The notes beneath the pieces were generated by a model. It was not told the origin of the DNA, ran no database searches, and was given only the letters and a program-made list of their open reading frames with translations. From contig JADJRI010000019.1 of the NCBI GenBank assembly GCA_016712275.1, positions 1 to 64,000 of the forward strand: a stretch of 64,000 nt of DNA, read 5' to 3'. Both the position numbers and the translations under genes were made by a program. This DNA comes from Planctomycetota bacterium. GTDB lineage: Bacteria > Planctomycetota > Phycisphaerae > UBA1845 > UTPLA1. Positions 28,863-39,374 of this stretch are shown piece by piece; the first letter of the stretch is position 1, and the number at the start of each line of letters is the position of its first letter.

Positions 28863-29032
28863 AGTCTATCGCGTAAGTTGCGCGTCGACAATTAGATGAA
28901 TTCCGAATCGCAAAAACAGCGTAATGCTGGACAATTTGAAGCGCACTGCCTACATTAGCCTGCTTGGAATCCCTCATTGGACTATGGTCCTGGGGCGAAC
29001 AGCGGTCAGCTCGACCGAAGGAGACCGAACGC

Positions 29033-29806
29033 ATGGGCTTGATGGAAGGCAAAAAGGGAATCGTCTTCGGCGTGGCCAATGATCACAGTCTCGCGTGGTA
29101 TATCGCCGAACGCCTGCACAAAGAAGGCGCCGATATTGCTTTCAATCACCTGCCCGGCGAGAAAATGGAACGCCGCGTTCGAAAACTGGCCGACCCCATC
29201 GGCGCGAAACTGATCGCTCCCTGCGACGTCACCAAGGACGAAGACGTCGACGCCTTTTTCAGCAAGTATCGCGAAACTTATGACCGTGTCGATTTCCTCG
29301 TTCACGCCATTGCATATGCCAATCGCGAGTGCCTGACCAACCGTTTCTGGCAGACCGGTCGCGAAGATTTCAAGCAGGCCATGGACATCAGCGTTTATTC
29401 GTTCATATCCGTCTGTCAGAAAGCCTATGAGCTGTTTCGCGAAGGCTCTTCCGTACTGACGCTCAGCTACCTCGGCGCTGCAAAGTTTGTGCCGGGTTAC
29501 AACGTCATGGGCGTTTGCAAGGCCGCGTTGGAAAGCTCGGTGCGTTACATGTCCGCCGATCTCGGCGACCTGAAACGCACGCGCGTCAATGCCATCAGCG
29601 CCGGCCCCTGTCGAACGCTCAGTTCCGCGGGCATCGGGGGCTTCGATCAGATTCTCGATCACTATCCCACCAAGTCGCCTCTGCGCCGCAACATCGAGTC
29701 GGATGAAGTCGGCAATTCCGGCCTCTATCTCTGTAGCGACTTGTCCAGCGGCGTCACCGGCGAAATCCACTATGTGGATGCCGGCTACAACATGGTCGGC
29801 TGGTAA
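29033..29806 (+). CDS. fabI: Enoyl-ACP reductase (NADH), FabI type
   Basis: It has the divergent SDR pattern of FabI: GIVFGVANDHSLAWYIAERL (nucleotide-binding loop), FLVHAIAYANRE, LSYLGAAKFVPGYNVMGVCKAALES with the catalytic Tyr-x6-Lys, and NAISAGPCRTLSS before the lid, which includes DHYPTKSPLRRNI. It carries out the last step of each fatty-acid elongation round. AAGGAGA ends nine bases before the ATG at 29033. 257 residues, normal for the family. The gene stands alone on the plus strand, divergent from the LPS operon. Confidence 0.94.
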   Translation: MGLMEGKKGIVFGVANDHSLAWYIAERLHKEGADIAFNHLPGEKMERRVRKLADPIGAKLIAPCDVTKDEDVDAFFSKYRETYDRVDFLVHAIAYANRECLTNRFWQTGREDFKQAMDISVYSFISVCQKAYELFREGSSVLTLSYLGAAKFVPGYNVMGVCKAALESSVRYMSADLGDLKRTRVNAISAGPCRTLSSAGIGGFDQILDHYPTKSPLRRNIESDEVGNSGLYLCSDLSSGVTGEIHYVDAGYNMVGW

Positions 29807-29854
29807 TCTGTTGGGTTTGCCCGGATTGTTTGACTACCGGACTGTTTGACCAGA

Positions 29855-29907
29855 GTAGGGTGGGCTCGGCCCATCTTCCCCTTCGCAAGCCGGTCCGTGT
29901 CGGACCG
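29855..29907. repeat. GTAGGGTGGGC-type repeat and adjacent hairpin
   Basis: GTAGGGTGGGCTCGGCCCA at 29855-29873 is the same family as the pair of elements inside the homogentisate dioxygenase gene (61659-61745). At 29891-29907 CGGTCCG-TGT-CGGACCG forms a perfect 7-base stem. Located in the 280-base gap after fabI. Confidence 0.65.
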
Positions 29908-30089
29908 AGGCCTATTGTGCCAATGCCGGCGCTCGCATTCGAAAGACCTGTTCGAACAATCAGGCCCTAAATTCTAAAAGTGGGCACTTTTTTTCCACAA
30001 AACCCTGCACGCAAAGCGAGGACTGCACATCGCATTCCGATTATCCTTGCAACATTGATATCCCTTCACAACGTCACGGGAGCCAACCT

Positions 30090-31007
30090 ATGCAAAAACG
30101 ATTTCATGAATCAGTCTTGATCGCCTCCCTGCTCGCACCCGCGTTTCTTTTCACCATGGGCTGCTCCAGCGCACAGTCCCTGACCGTGCGTGACGTCGTC
30201 GTCGAACCCGCTCAATTCTCAACTGCCACCGAAAATACGATCGTTCTCGACGCACGCGACGCCCTGATGTACGCCGCCGGCCACGTCCACGGCGCCGTCC
30301 GCATCGATCCCCGCGCGTGGATGCAAGCCAGCCTCGCGACCGACGGCGGCATCGAAAACACCCGAATCTGGAGCGATCGAATCGGCGAACTCGGCATCGA
30401 CGAATCGACCATCGTCCGCATCTACGACGACGGCAACATGAAAGACGCCGCCCGTATCTGGTTCATCCTCCAGCACTTCGGCGTCCGAAATTCCAGCGTG
30501 GTCAACGGCGGCTGGCCCGCGCTCAACGACGAGGCGGCGAAAGGGCGAATCCGCGCTTCAAATACGGCGACCATGCCGACCCGTCGCCCGTTTACCGCCC
30601 GCATCTCGAATGATGCGCCGGTCGGTCTCAAGGATCGCGAGAGCGTGCGTGAAAGCGTAGCTCGGGGCAGTGCCCAAGTTCTCGACGCCCGAACTATCGA
30701 GGAATATCGCGGCCAAATCATCCACAAGAATCCGCGCGGCGGCCACCTGCCCGGCGCGAAGTCGCTTCCTCACGCCGACCTTCTCGACGCAGGCGGCCGA
30801 CTGCGATCCGCCTCGGAATTGGCCGCCATCTTTGAGAAATCCGGCTTCAAAAAGGGCGAACCGATCATCACGCATTGCGAAAGCGGCGGGCGCGCATCGC
30901 TGGCGGCCTTGGCCGCCGTCCGCGCCGGATACGGCCCGGTGAGTAATTACTATCGCAGCTTTACCGATTGGTCTCGCGATGCGGCATGTCCCGTCGTCAA
31001 AGAGTAG
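30090..31007 (+). CDS. Two-domain rhodanese (sulfurtransferase) lipoprotein
   Basis: A lipoprotein signal ends in the lipobox FTMGC (Cys about residue 25). Two rhodanese domains follow. The first (about 35-160) contains VLDARDALMYAAGHVHGAVRIDP but lacks an active Cys. The second (about 190-300) has VLDARTIEEYRG and the active loop THCESGGRAS with the catalytic Cys. This is the tandem arrangement of thiosulfate/3-mercaptopyruvate sulfurtransferases. The lipid anchor places it outside the cytoplasmic membrane, so a role in periplasmic sulfur transfer or cyanide/thiosulfate handling is possible. Substrate not determined by sequence. Confidence 0.88.
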   Translation: MQKRFHESVLIASLLAPAFLFTMGCSSAQSLTVRDVVVEPAQFSTATENTIVLDARDALMYAAGHVHGAVRIDPRAWMQASLATDGGIENTRIWSDRIGELGIDESTIVRIYDDGNMKDAARIWFILQHFGVRNSSVVNGGWPALNDEAAKGRIRASNTATMPTRRPFTARISNDAPVGLKDRESVRESVARGSAQVLDARTIEEYRGQIIHKNPRGGHLPGAKSLPHADLLDAGGRLRSASELAAIFEKSGFKKGEPIITHCESGGRASLAALAAVRAGYGPVSNYYRSFTDWSRDAACPVVKE

Positions 31008-31016
31008 AGCGGCTGC

Positions 31017-34000
31017 CTATGCCGCGGGCTTCATCCGCATCGGCGTGGGTCCGCGAAGCCCTTCCACCGCCGGCGGCAAATTTGGCTTCGGCCGTGCCAT
31101 GAACTTGGCATCATCGCGCGTGTGCTTGTTTTCCAAGTCCACCGGCACGCCGCGAATAAACTCCGCCACCACGCAGTTGCTCGCCTGAAGCGGTGTATCG
31201 GTGGTGATGATCACGTCCGCCACTTTGCCCGTTTCCAGCGAACCCAATTTGTCGCCGACGCTCAGAATTTCCGCTGCGTCCAGCGTGATCGAGCGCAGGG
31301 CGGCTGCCTCGTTCAAGCCGTGCGCCACGGCCATTCCGGCTTCGACGCCGATTTGCTTGGTCAGGCTCGGCTCGCCAACGGTGAAACAGAATCGAACACC
31401 CGCTCGATTCAGTGCCGCCGCATTGGCATAAACACTGTTCCACGGTTCGAATTCGCTCGAAGGCATGTTCATGGATCGCGTAATGATCACGTCGATCTTT
31501 TTCTCCGCCAGCACGTCCGCCACCTTCCATGACTCTCGACCGCCAAAGATGATCGGTCGTACTTCGTACTTCTCGGCAAATCGAATCACTTCGCGAATCG
31601 CCTTGTACGAATCGGCCCGGAAGAGAATCGGCAGTTCACGATTCACATACGGCACCATCGCCTCCAGCCGCCGGTCGAATTCCGGCATGGCGGCGGCATT
31701 CTTCGCGCCGAGTGCCTTCATGCGGGCATATTGAATGGCCATGCGGAAAAACGATTCCACCGCCGCCATGCTCTTTGGAAACTCCTTTTTGATTCGTTCC
31801 TTGGCTTCATCGTCCATCCACCATGGAGTCTGGGCGGACATGGACGGCAACTGCATAAACAACCCGACCGGCGACGCAAACCGAGCCTCCGGCATCGACC
31901 AGCCGTCCAGATGTACAATCCCGGCCTGCCCCTGTGCCACGCCGCCGCCCGAAATGATAAGCGCGCTGGTCACCCCCTCCGAGCGTGCCACGCCGATGCC
32001 GGCTGAAAACGGGTTGTAGGCCGACAGCGCGTGCAGATCCGGTTGAAATCTGGCAATGTCGCTTGAGTCAATGCTCCCCGCGACTGAATCAATCTCGATC
32101 AGTCCGAGCGAAACGCCGGCCACAATGAGCCCCGGGTAAACGTGCAAGCCGGTCGCGTCGATCAACGTTACATCCTTATCCGGCGTGTCGGCATCGGCGC
32201 GGGCAACCCGTGCGATTCTGCCGTCCGAAATCACAAGGATGCCATTCTCGATATCCTGATCGCCGATCGGATGGATCGTGCCGCCGCGAATCCAGTATTC
32301 GCCGCGATTCGAAAGCGCCACTTTGAGCGGATCGCGATGCACCGCAAAAGGCCTCGCCGCAAGGGGTGTCGCGGCCGCTGTCGGCTCGAATGTGGAATGC
32401 TGGAAGTATGTTTCGCCGTCAATGAGCGTCATAACGCACTTGGAGAATGTGTCGAGCGGGTGTCCGTCGAAAACCGCCAGGTCCGCGCGTTTTCCGACTT
32501 CGATTGAGCCGAATTGTTTTTCGACGCCGAGCGTGATCGCGCCGTTCAGCGTGCAGAGGCGCAGTGCGTCATTCGGCGACAGGCCGCCAAAGCGCATCGA
32601 CTTCGCGGCCTCCAGATTCAAGTGCCGGATCACTTCGCCGGAGTCCGAGTTCACCGTGGTCACGATACCCGATTGTGCCATACGCGCAGCATTATGCGGA
32701 ATTGCATCATACGCCTCGAGTTTGTAAGCCCACCAATCCGAGAAAGTCGATGCCGAAACGCCGTGCCTGAGTATCTCCGGAATCACGCGATAGCCTTCGA
32801 GAACATGCTGCAAGACCGCGATGCGAAAACCATACGATTCCGCCATGTCCAGTAGCCGCAGAATTTCGTCTGCCCGGTAGCAATGGCAATGAACCCAGAT
32901 GCGCCCGGCGTGAATGTCGCAGAATGCATCGAGTCGTAGATCGCGGCGCAGCGGACGCGGATCCTTTCCCGCCGCCTTGTCGCGCTCGAATGTCTCAAGT
33001 TCCCTTTTGTAGGCCAGTGCGGCATCGAATGACCGGCGAAACACCGCCTCAACGCCCATGCGCGTGTTGGGGAATCGTGTCGCCTTCGTCTGCGAATTCG
33101 ATTGCTTTACGTTCTCGCCCAATGCAAATTTCACCGACTTTGGCGCTTCTGGTACGCGCCACTCGTGCACGGGCTTTCCATATTTCAATCGCAGCACCAC
33201 GTTTTGCCCGCCGACCGTATTGGCCGAACCGTGCATGGTGTGAATCATCGTGACGCCGCCGGCCAGCGCACGAAACGCGCCGAGATCTTTCGAGTCCACA
33301 ACATCCGCGACGCGAACCTCCGGTGTCGCCGAAAGCGTCCCTTCGTTCAGTCCGCCGCTGGTGCACATGTGCGAGTGGGGATCGATGAGACCCGGGGTGA
33401 TGAAATAACCGCGTAGATCGATGGTTTTGACACCTGGTGGTGGCGGAATTTTCCCGCCGACCGCGGCGATTTTGCCGTCTCGGATCAACAGGTCCGCGCC
33501 CATCAAGTCGCCGCCGGTGATGGTCAGCAGATTGGCATTTTGAATCAGCAGGTCACCGCCGGTGTCGAATCTCGGCTTTCGATCTGCTTCAATTTCCGTT
33601 GCAAAATCGCTCCAAATCTCAGAATCATCGGGTTGCGACGATGGCGCGCTGGAAGTCGTTGGCGCACTGGTCGTCGTGGCCACTTCTGCATTCGCCGGTG
33701 CGCTGGTCACATCGGCGGCTGCGGCATCCTCCGCGTCGCTTTTTTCATCCTGCCTCTCACTGGTATCCGGCTCGCCGTCCTTTTTGCCTCTCTTCTTCCA
33801 ATCCGGCTCATCGCGAACCACAAGGTCGAAGACACTTCCTTCGACCACGACACGTTTCACCTGACTTTTCTTGTCCCCTAGCGGCCCTGACATCATTGTC
33901 AAATTGGCCGGCGTTCCGTTCGCAATCACGCCCAAACGCGCATCCGCCCCGGCGATTCGCGCGGCCGACCGCGTCAGTGCCTCCAGCGCGACATCTTCGC

Positions 34001-35270
34001 TCAGTCCGCCTTCCATCGCCTTGCGCACCTGCTTCAGTACTTCATCAGGCGACTTCAGGTCGTATGATGCAAATGCAAATCGAATACCCGCCTCGCCCAG
34101 CTTTTTCGCGTTATCGATCTCTTCCTGCCAAAGGCGCACGCGCTCGTCATAAACCCGCTTCGGCTCCCACGCCTGCTCTTCCCACCCCTTGTCGAATATC
34201 GGGGAACGATCCAATCCGCGTGCCAGCGATTCGGCATCATCGATCTTCACCTGCGCCAGCGAATCAGCCCGTTTCTTCGGCTTTTGGGGTTCCTCCGACC
34301 ACTTGAGGCTCACGATGACTGAAACGTCCTCGGCTTTGAGTCGCTCCGCAACCTTCCATGCCTCCCGGCCGCCGATGATGATCGGTTTCATTTTTTGTTC
34401 GGCCGCGATATCCAGCGCCCGGTGTATTTCGACTTCCGTATTTGCGGCCATCGCCAGACCGGTCAGGCCGTCCTGCAATCGCCAAAGCGATTCAAGCTCC
34501 GGATCGATGGCCAGCCGCGCCCCTTCGGTGTTTCGTTCGCTCCATGCCTTCAACTCGCGATGCCACACGGCGTCCATCAGGGTTTGGCGAAACAATGCGA
34601 TGGCCCCCATGGTCGTGCCGGGGTAGCCGCCACCACCGCCGAATCGGCCGCGCCCCCTTTCGGCGCTCGTCACAAACGCGGCATGCTGCGCGACCGAATC
34701 GCGAATGATCGATTGCCGCGCCGGTAAATCACCCATCGAAACCAGCGCGCTCTCTCCCGCGAATATGACGGTTCGAGGTGCGACGAGTGCGACGGTGAAT
34801 CCGGCGGAGCGAAAGTCTTCCCGCTTGGCATGGCTGGGATCGAACATCTCGCTGACGCGCCATGACGGATGCACCAACCGGCGATAGCCCTCGACCATGG
34901 CCGATTGCACGCCCTCGCGAACATCGGGCGTCTCGTCGGCCTGCCGAGTCACCTCTTCGCCTGAAGGTTCCGGTCGGCTGACACCCCGCTGGGTGAGTGC
35001 GTCGATAAACCCTGCATAGACTGTCTGGCCTGAACCATCGATTCGCTCAGCGGCCTCGGGCACGGCAACATCCGCGCCGACAGCCGTGATTTGTTCCTGT
35101 TCGATGACGATGGTTCCTTTCTCGATGACATCCCCGGGCGCCCTCACAATTCTCGCGTTCATGATCGCGATCGGTTGCTTCAATTCGATGTCGCTTACGT
35201 CCGCACACACTCGAATCCATGAAAGCCCGATCAACGCAATGAAAACAAAACGGCTCGAATGGGTCGTCAT
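31017..35270 (-). CDS. Giant triple amidohydrolase-like protein, one intact metal site
   Basis: About 1417 residues with a signal peptide (FVFIALIGLSWIRVCADV), starting at the ATG 35268-35270 after GGGGAACGAAG. Three imidazolonepropionase-like amidohydrolase units stand in line. Units 1 and 3 each open with the family beta-sandwich strand (IAIMNARIVR; YWIRGGTIHPI) but have no metal-binding HxH; they share the unusual motif GGREAWKVA / GGRESWKVA. The central unit has YFITPGLIDPHSHM with HxH, the later HCHCY and QHV His residues, and Asp in VNSDSGE, so it should be the active one. Between units 1 and 2 is an Asp/Glu/Thr-rich low-complexity linker. The substrate is unknown; secreted members of this family often act on peptides or cyclic amides. 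Confidence 0.85.
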   Translation of the reverse strand: MTTHSSRFVFIALIGLSWIRVCADVSDIELKQPIAIMNARIVRAPGDVIEKGTIVIEQEQITAVGADVAVPEAAERIDGSGQTVYAGFIDALTQRGVSRPEPSGEEVTRQADETPDVREGVQSAMVEGYRRLVHPSWRVSEMFDPSHAKREDFRSAGFTVALVAPRTVIFAGESALVSMGDLPARQSIIRDSVAQHAAFVTSAERGRGRFGGGGGYPGTTMGAIALFRQTLMDAVWHRELKAWSERNTEGARLAIDPELESLWRLQDGLTGLAMAANTEVEIHRALDIAAEQKMKPIIIGGREAWKVAERLKAEDVSVIVSLKWSEEPQKPKKRADSLAQVKIDDAESLARGLDRSPIFDKGWEEQAWEPKRVYDERVRLWQEEIDNAKKLGEAGIRFAFASYDLKSPDEVLKQVRKAMEGGLSEDVALEALTRSAARIAGADARLGVIANGTPANLTMMSGPLGDKKSQVKRVVVEGSVFDLVVRDEPDWKKRGKKDGEPDTSERQDEKSDAEDAAAADVTSAPANAEVATTTSAPTTSSAPSSQPDDSEIWSDFATEIEADRKPRFDTGGDLLIQNANLLTITGGDLMGADLLIRDGKIAAVGGKIPPPPGVKTIDLRGYFITPGLIDPHSHMCTSGGLNEGTLSATPEVRVADVVDSKDLGAFRALAGGVTMIHTMHGSANTVGGQNVVLRLKYGKPVHEWRVPEAPKSVKFALGENVKQSNSQTKATRFPNTRMGVEAVFRRSFDAALAYKRELETFERDKAAGKDPRPLRRDLRLDAFCDIHAGRIWVHCHCYRADEILRLLDMAESYGFRIAVLQHVLEGYRVIPEILRHGVSASTFSDWWAYKLEAYDAIPHNAARMAQSGIVTTVNSDSGEVIRHLNLEAAKSMRFGGLSPNDALRLCTLNGAITLGVEKQFGSIEVGKRADLAVFDGHPLDTFSKCVMTLIDGETYFQHSTFEPTAAATPLAARPFAVHRDPLKVALSNRGEYWIRGGTIHPIGDQDIENGILVISDGRIARVARADADTPDKDVTLIDATGLHVYPGLIVAGVSLGLIEIDSVAGSIDSSDIARFQPDLHALSAYNPFSAGIGVARSEGVTSALIISGGGVAQGQAGIVHLDGWSMPEARFASPVGLFMQLPSMSAQTPWWMDDEAKERIKKEFPKSMAAVESFFRMAIQYARMKALGAKNAAAMPEFDRRLEAMVPYVNRELPILFRADSYKAIREVIRFAEKYEVRPIIFGGRESWKVADVLAEKKIDVIITRSMNMPSSEFEPWNSVYANAAALNRAGVRFCFTVGEPSLTKQIGVEAGMAVAHGLNEAAALRSITLDAAEILSVGDKLGSLETGKVADVIITTDTPLQASNCVVAEFIRGVPVDLENKHTRDDAKFMARPKPNLPPAVEGLRGPTPMRMKPAA

Positions 35271-35741
35271 CTTCGTTCCCCAACTCAACGGAATTTGGAT
35301 TGTCAAAATCGTAACGGTAAAGACGTTGATTGAACGCGGCATCTTCGCGGTCAGTTCGACCCGTTTCAACCCATCAAATTTGATGCGCTTGGCATCTGAT
35401 GGACGATTTTTGCCGCAACGAAGTGAACGGCTCCGAATCCCGCGGTTCACGTCTTATTTGCCGTTGAGCCCGATCGCACAGGTGGAATATGCAGTGCCCC
35501 TATTATGTTGCCGGAACATAATGTGTGGTATGATAATGAGTTATGATCGGACAAGCGAGACGGAGCTGGAAAGCCGGACACCGCGTTTTGTTGTATACTT
35601 GACCTTGTGGAAGGCTCAGTCTTCCGGGTAAAATCCGGCTTTCGGGCGTGACTGCTGCAAGGGTAGTCAGTAGTCATGCCTGCCTCCTCGTGTTGGCCGA
35701 TCTTTCCATATAACCGTCCTCGCTCAAAGGATGTCTCCCGT
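35271..35741. other. Divergent intergenic region with long structured leader
   Basis: This 470-base gap separates the amidohydrolase and the beta-propeller gene. It contains a perfect palindrome at 35503-35521 and a possible promoter TTGCCG (35508-35513), 18-base spacer, GATAAT. The roughly 190-base leader that follows has several stems (GGAAGGCTCAGTCTTCC; CCGGGTAAAATCCGG; GACTGC...GTAGTC). I do not recognise it as a known riboswitch class. Confidence 0.45.
35503..35521. promoter_or_regulatory. Palindrome TTATGTT-GCCGG-AACATAA, probable operator
   Basis: Seven-base perfect arms around five bases. It overlaps the proposed -35 box (TTGCCG) of the beta-propeller gene, the position expected of a repressor site. 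The cognate regulator is not visible in the window. Confidence 0.5.
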
Positions 35742-37819
35742 ATGAAAAAGAAAAGCGCAAGGTTTCTCTCCCAACCCAGCAGGTCTCACCCATTTTGGCA
35801 AGCCGGTTCGCTGGTTACCGCGCTCGCCGCAATCGTCTTCACCTTCGGATGCGATGCAGTCCAGTCACTGAATCCGACCGACAACAATGCCGGCGGCTTC
35901 AACGGCGCGCCGCCGGGATCGCCCAGTAGCTTCGGCGACAGCAACAGCGAGTCGGACGACGGCTCCGGTCAGGATCGCTCCAGCGCCAGCGTCGCCCGCG
36001 CGATTGAGGAAGCAGATATTGTCAAAGTCGCCGGCGATAAGCTCTTTGCTCTGAATCGTTTCAAAGGGCTGCTCATCGTCGATGTGCAGAATCCCGATGA
36101 ACCGGCGCTGCTTGGGGAACTGGATCTCAAAGGCCGTGGCGTCGAAATGTACGTCGGCGATACGCAAGCCTACGTTCTGCTCAGTGCCGACTATTACTAT
36201 TACTACGATGGCGGTTATGGCTTCGGCGACGACGGCATCGCTGTCGCCGAGGGAAGCAACCGTGCACTCTCCATTGCTCCGGATGGCCCGCCGCCTGAGC
36301 GACCAGATTTCGACGGAAGCCAACTAGCGATTATCGATATCTCCGATCCGACCGACCCGAAGGTCGAAAGCAAAGTGAATCTCGTCGGTTTTGCAAATGA
36401 GAGCCGCCGCGTCGGCGATATCATCTACGTCGTCGGATCGAACTATGCCCCCTATTTTGCGGTCGGCGCGGAAGACGCCAGTAACGGCACGCCCGGCGAA
36501 GGCTTTGTGGCGTCGGTCAACGTGGCCGATCCGGCGAATGTCACGCCCGTCGAACGCAAGAGCCTGTCCGGCAACGCGCTCACCATGCACACGTCCGACT
36601 CGGCCATTTACGCAGCCAGCCAATCCACGATTTCGACACCGGCGACACCCTGACGGACATTCAGGTCATCGACATCTCCGATCCGGCCGGTGCCGTCGTG
36701 CTTCGCGACAAGTTCACGGTTCCCGGCTACATCCAAAACCGTTTCTACATGGATGAGTTTGGCGATACTTTCCGAATTGCCACGCAATCAACCGGTTTTG
36801 GTTTCACCCAGGTGCGCCTCTTCACGTACGATGTCTCCGATCTCGACGATGTAACGCAGCTCGGCTCCACAAAGATCATCGAAAACGAATCGCTTCAGGC
36901 GGTCCGCTTCGATGGCGAACGTGCCTATGCCGTCACCTTCCTCGTCGTCGATCCTCTCTTCGTGATCGACCTCAAGGACCCGGCCAACCCCGTCGTCGCC
37001 GGCGAGCTCGAAGTCCCGGGTTATTCGACCCACATTGAGCCACGCGGCAATCGACTCATTGCGGTCGGCATCGACGACACAGACGGCAATCGGCCGGCCA
37101 TCGCCTACTACGATGTCGAAGACCCGGCCGCCCCGGTGCAACTTGGCCGCGTCATCCTTGGCCCGCCCGGCTCCTATACCACGTCAGATGCCACATACGA
37201 TGAAAAGGCATTCAAGGTGGTCGACGAACTGGGGCTGATCGTCGTGCCATTCCAGCATGTCGATTGGAATGAGGGGAGCGGCCGCGGCGAAGTGCCGCCT
37301 TCCGTCGGCATCGAAGAAGACAAGCCGATGGACGATAACGACGTAGATGAAGAAGAAAATAACGACGCCACCGACGAAAATTATTACGGGCCGGCTTGCA
37401 CCAATGGCGTGCAATTGGTCGATTTCAGCGACACCAAGCTGACCCAGCGCGGCTCCTTTGAAAACACCGGCAATGTCACCCGCGTCGGCGTCATCGGCGA
37501 ACGGCTCTTTGCCCTGTCCGATCTCGCCTTGAAAACGGTCGACATCAGCGATCGCGATAATCCGATAGCAGCCGGTGAAGTGTCGTTCTTCGAAGGCGAA
37601 GATCAATCAATCTACGGCGAATGCGGCTACATCTACTATCCGGTCGATTTTGTCGACTTTAATGATGGCGGCTTCCCGCTGACCAACGACCAAATCGAGC
37701 GGCTGATCGCCCTCGCGGAGAATTGTGCCAACGGCGCGCCGCTCCCCGGCATCGCCCTCATGCTCACGCTCTTCTTCGCACGCGGCAGCTTCACCCGCCG
37801 CCGAAGATCGAAGCGATAA
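35742..37819 (+). CDS. Secreted beta-propeller surface protein, frameshifted
   Basis: MKKKSARFL and a hydrophobic segment ending TFGC form a lipoprotein-like signal. The body consists of repeats of the type LLIVDVQNPDEPALLGEL, LAIIDISDPTDPKVES and FVIDLKDPANPVVAGEL, as in secreted beta-propeller proteins of the LVIVD/C-terminal beta-propeller kind. The frame breaks at about 36611-36630: the first frame ends STPATP, the other continues IHDFDTGDTLTDIQVIDISDP. One indel joins them into roughly 690 residues. A Tyr-rich run (residues about 170) and an acidic loop (DDNDVDEEENNDATDE) look surface-exposed. The C-terminus has a hydrophobic helix followed by RRRRSKR, like a sorting or anchoring tail. 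Function unknown. Confidence 0.75.
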
Positions 37820-37867
37820 GGCACTTCTCGCGGCCAGGAGGTCGCGAAGGATGAAGTAAGAAACATG

Positions 37868-37905
37868 AAAAACGGCCCGAAGGCGTCCGCGTCTTCGGGC
37901 CTTTT
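37868..37905. terminator. Bidirectional intrinsic terminator
   Basis: AAAAA, then stem GGCCCGAAG (37874-37882), a ten-base loop and CTTCGGGCC (37893-37901), then TTTT. The A run on one side and T run on the other let it end transcription of both the beta-propeller gene and the convergent glycosyltransferase gene. Confidence 0.85.
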
Positions 37906-37979
37906 CCATGATATGTGTTCACGACGGGTACAAGCCAACCTGTAGCAGTTCCTCAGGATGATGCCGCTGACTCGGGCTC

Positions 37980-39261
37980 TTATGAATCCAAAAGCATTCA
38001 ATTCCTGAGCCAGATTTGCCGTCAGGTTTGCCCGTCCGAAATCGCGAAATGTCGGATCCAATTCCAATGCCGCCGATGGTCGATTCGAGCGGTATGCCCG
38101 TATTTGCGACACCTGCTCCAGAATACGCTCGCCATCGCTGTTTAACGCAAAGAACGATCGCTCCGGAATAAACCGTTCGAGCAAAGCGCGGTCGTTGCTG
38201 CCGTGTTTCTCTTCAAGGCACAGCACCGGAAGCCCCGTCTGTAGATACTCAAACAGCTTCGCGCTGGCGCCCCAGCGACCGACGTATTCGCCGGTCAAGA
38301 GCAAGAGCGCGTCCGCCGATTGCATTTCATGAATCGCCTCGTCGCGCGGAAGAAGTCCCGTCGTTTGCACAAGCCCGGCGAGGCCGAGCGATGCGATGTA
38401 ATCGCGCGACAGATTGCCCACAAATCGAAATTGAACATCGTGAATGCGTGGATCGTCCTTGCCCCGGGCCATTGCGTCGAAAAAAAGTTCCGGGCGATTG
38501 CGCGCGATGACGGATCCCACATGCGCAATCACAAGCGGCTTCGCAGCAGCGTCATTCATCGTTGGACTGCCGCTCTCAGAATCGGCCGCTGCCTGCTGCG
38601 TTTCAAGCGGGATAATCTCATATCCATTCGGAATAACGACGACGCGCGATCGGTCAATCTTCTGCTCGGCCGCAATCGCGTTGGCCATCGCGTCCGACAC
38701 GGCCACAATTCGCACTGCCCGCCGGACGGCAGCGTTTTCCAACTTTTCGTGACGTCGGCGCATAAGCGCGGTTGAAGGGTCATATCCGCCGGGTCCGATC
38801 CACCGGTCGCGATAGTCCAACACGAGCTTTGCGCCCGATTCATCTGCCAGCGCCGTTTGTACTGCACTCGCTGGAGGGAAGGTCACGAAGAGAACATCAA
38901 ACGGAGACGACGATGTCAGTTGCTTCAGCGTCGATTCGGCCGCCTTGCGCCATCGAACGAATCGATCCGGAAAAACGAGTTGCCGCGCCATGCTCTTCCA
39001 CACCGAAGGCGTTTCGCGCGGATCAAAGTCCGCAAACGGTTGATCGACGGCCAGCGGGTCGTCGACGCTGTGAACCGTCACGCCCGGCGTCTCCGGCGCG
39101 GCCGAGCGGCGGGATGCAGTCAAGACATGCACCTCCCAGCCGTGGGCCGGCAAATGTCGCGCAAAGCCGAACGCCCGTTCCGCGGCCGCGCCGACGGCCG
39201 GTGGATACCAATAGGACACAATGAGAATACGTCGGGCCGGGTTGTGAGCTGGAACTGCCAC
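37980..39261 (-). CDS. GT4-like glycosyltransferase, uncertain 3' end
   Basis: A GT-B protein: RRILIVSYWYPPAVGAAAERAFGFARHL at the N-terminus, VLDYRDRW in the middle, IPNGYE, LVIAHVGS and the donor-site region LFEYLQTGLPVLCLEEKHGS. As written, the frame runs past a terminator hairpin into the opposite gene for 110 residues of nonsense. The run AAAA at 37990-37993 with one base less gives an immediate TAA at 37980-37982 after AQELNALDS, which I take as the true end. The start is also unclear; the GTG at 39261 precedes the conserved beginning, with an open frame up to 39372. It is divergent from the second glycosyltransferase gene. Acceptor unknown. Confidence 0.75.
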
Positions 39262-39339
39262 GACTCGGCATTTAACGGTTTGTGAGGCCTCGCGTCTATT
39301 GGTATCGTCGTGTGGGGGTACTGGTACAGTTTGAAGTGG

Positions 39340-39358
39340 CACAGCCGCCCCGGCTGTG
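39340..39358. repeat. CACAGCCG-CCC-CGGCTGTG hairpin
   Basis: A perfect eight-base inverted repeat in the short gap between divergent glycosyltransferase genes, 17 bases before the plus-strand start. Part of it recurs near 11486 (ACAGCCGCCCCGG). Confidence 0.55.
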
Positions 39359-39374
39359 GAATTTCGTGGCAAGC

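Noticed and set aside
29006..29770. Minus-strand open frame of 254 codons opposite fabI
   Set aside because: Mirror of a canonical FabI; no independent support.
35590..35700. A known riboswitch (c-di-GMP, glycine or cobalamin class) in the beta-propeller leader
   Set aside because: Stems are present, but the conserved cores of these classes are not.
37636..37979. C-terminal extension of the glycosyltransferase into the beta-propeller gene
   Set aside because: The extension crosses a strong bidirectional terminator and is antisense to coding sequence; a one-base correction gives a normal stop at 37980-37982.
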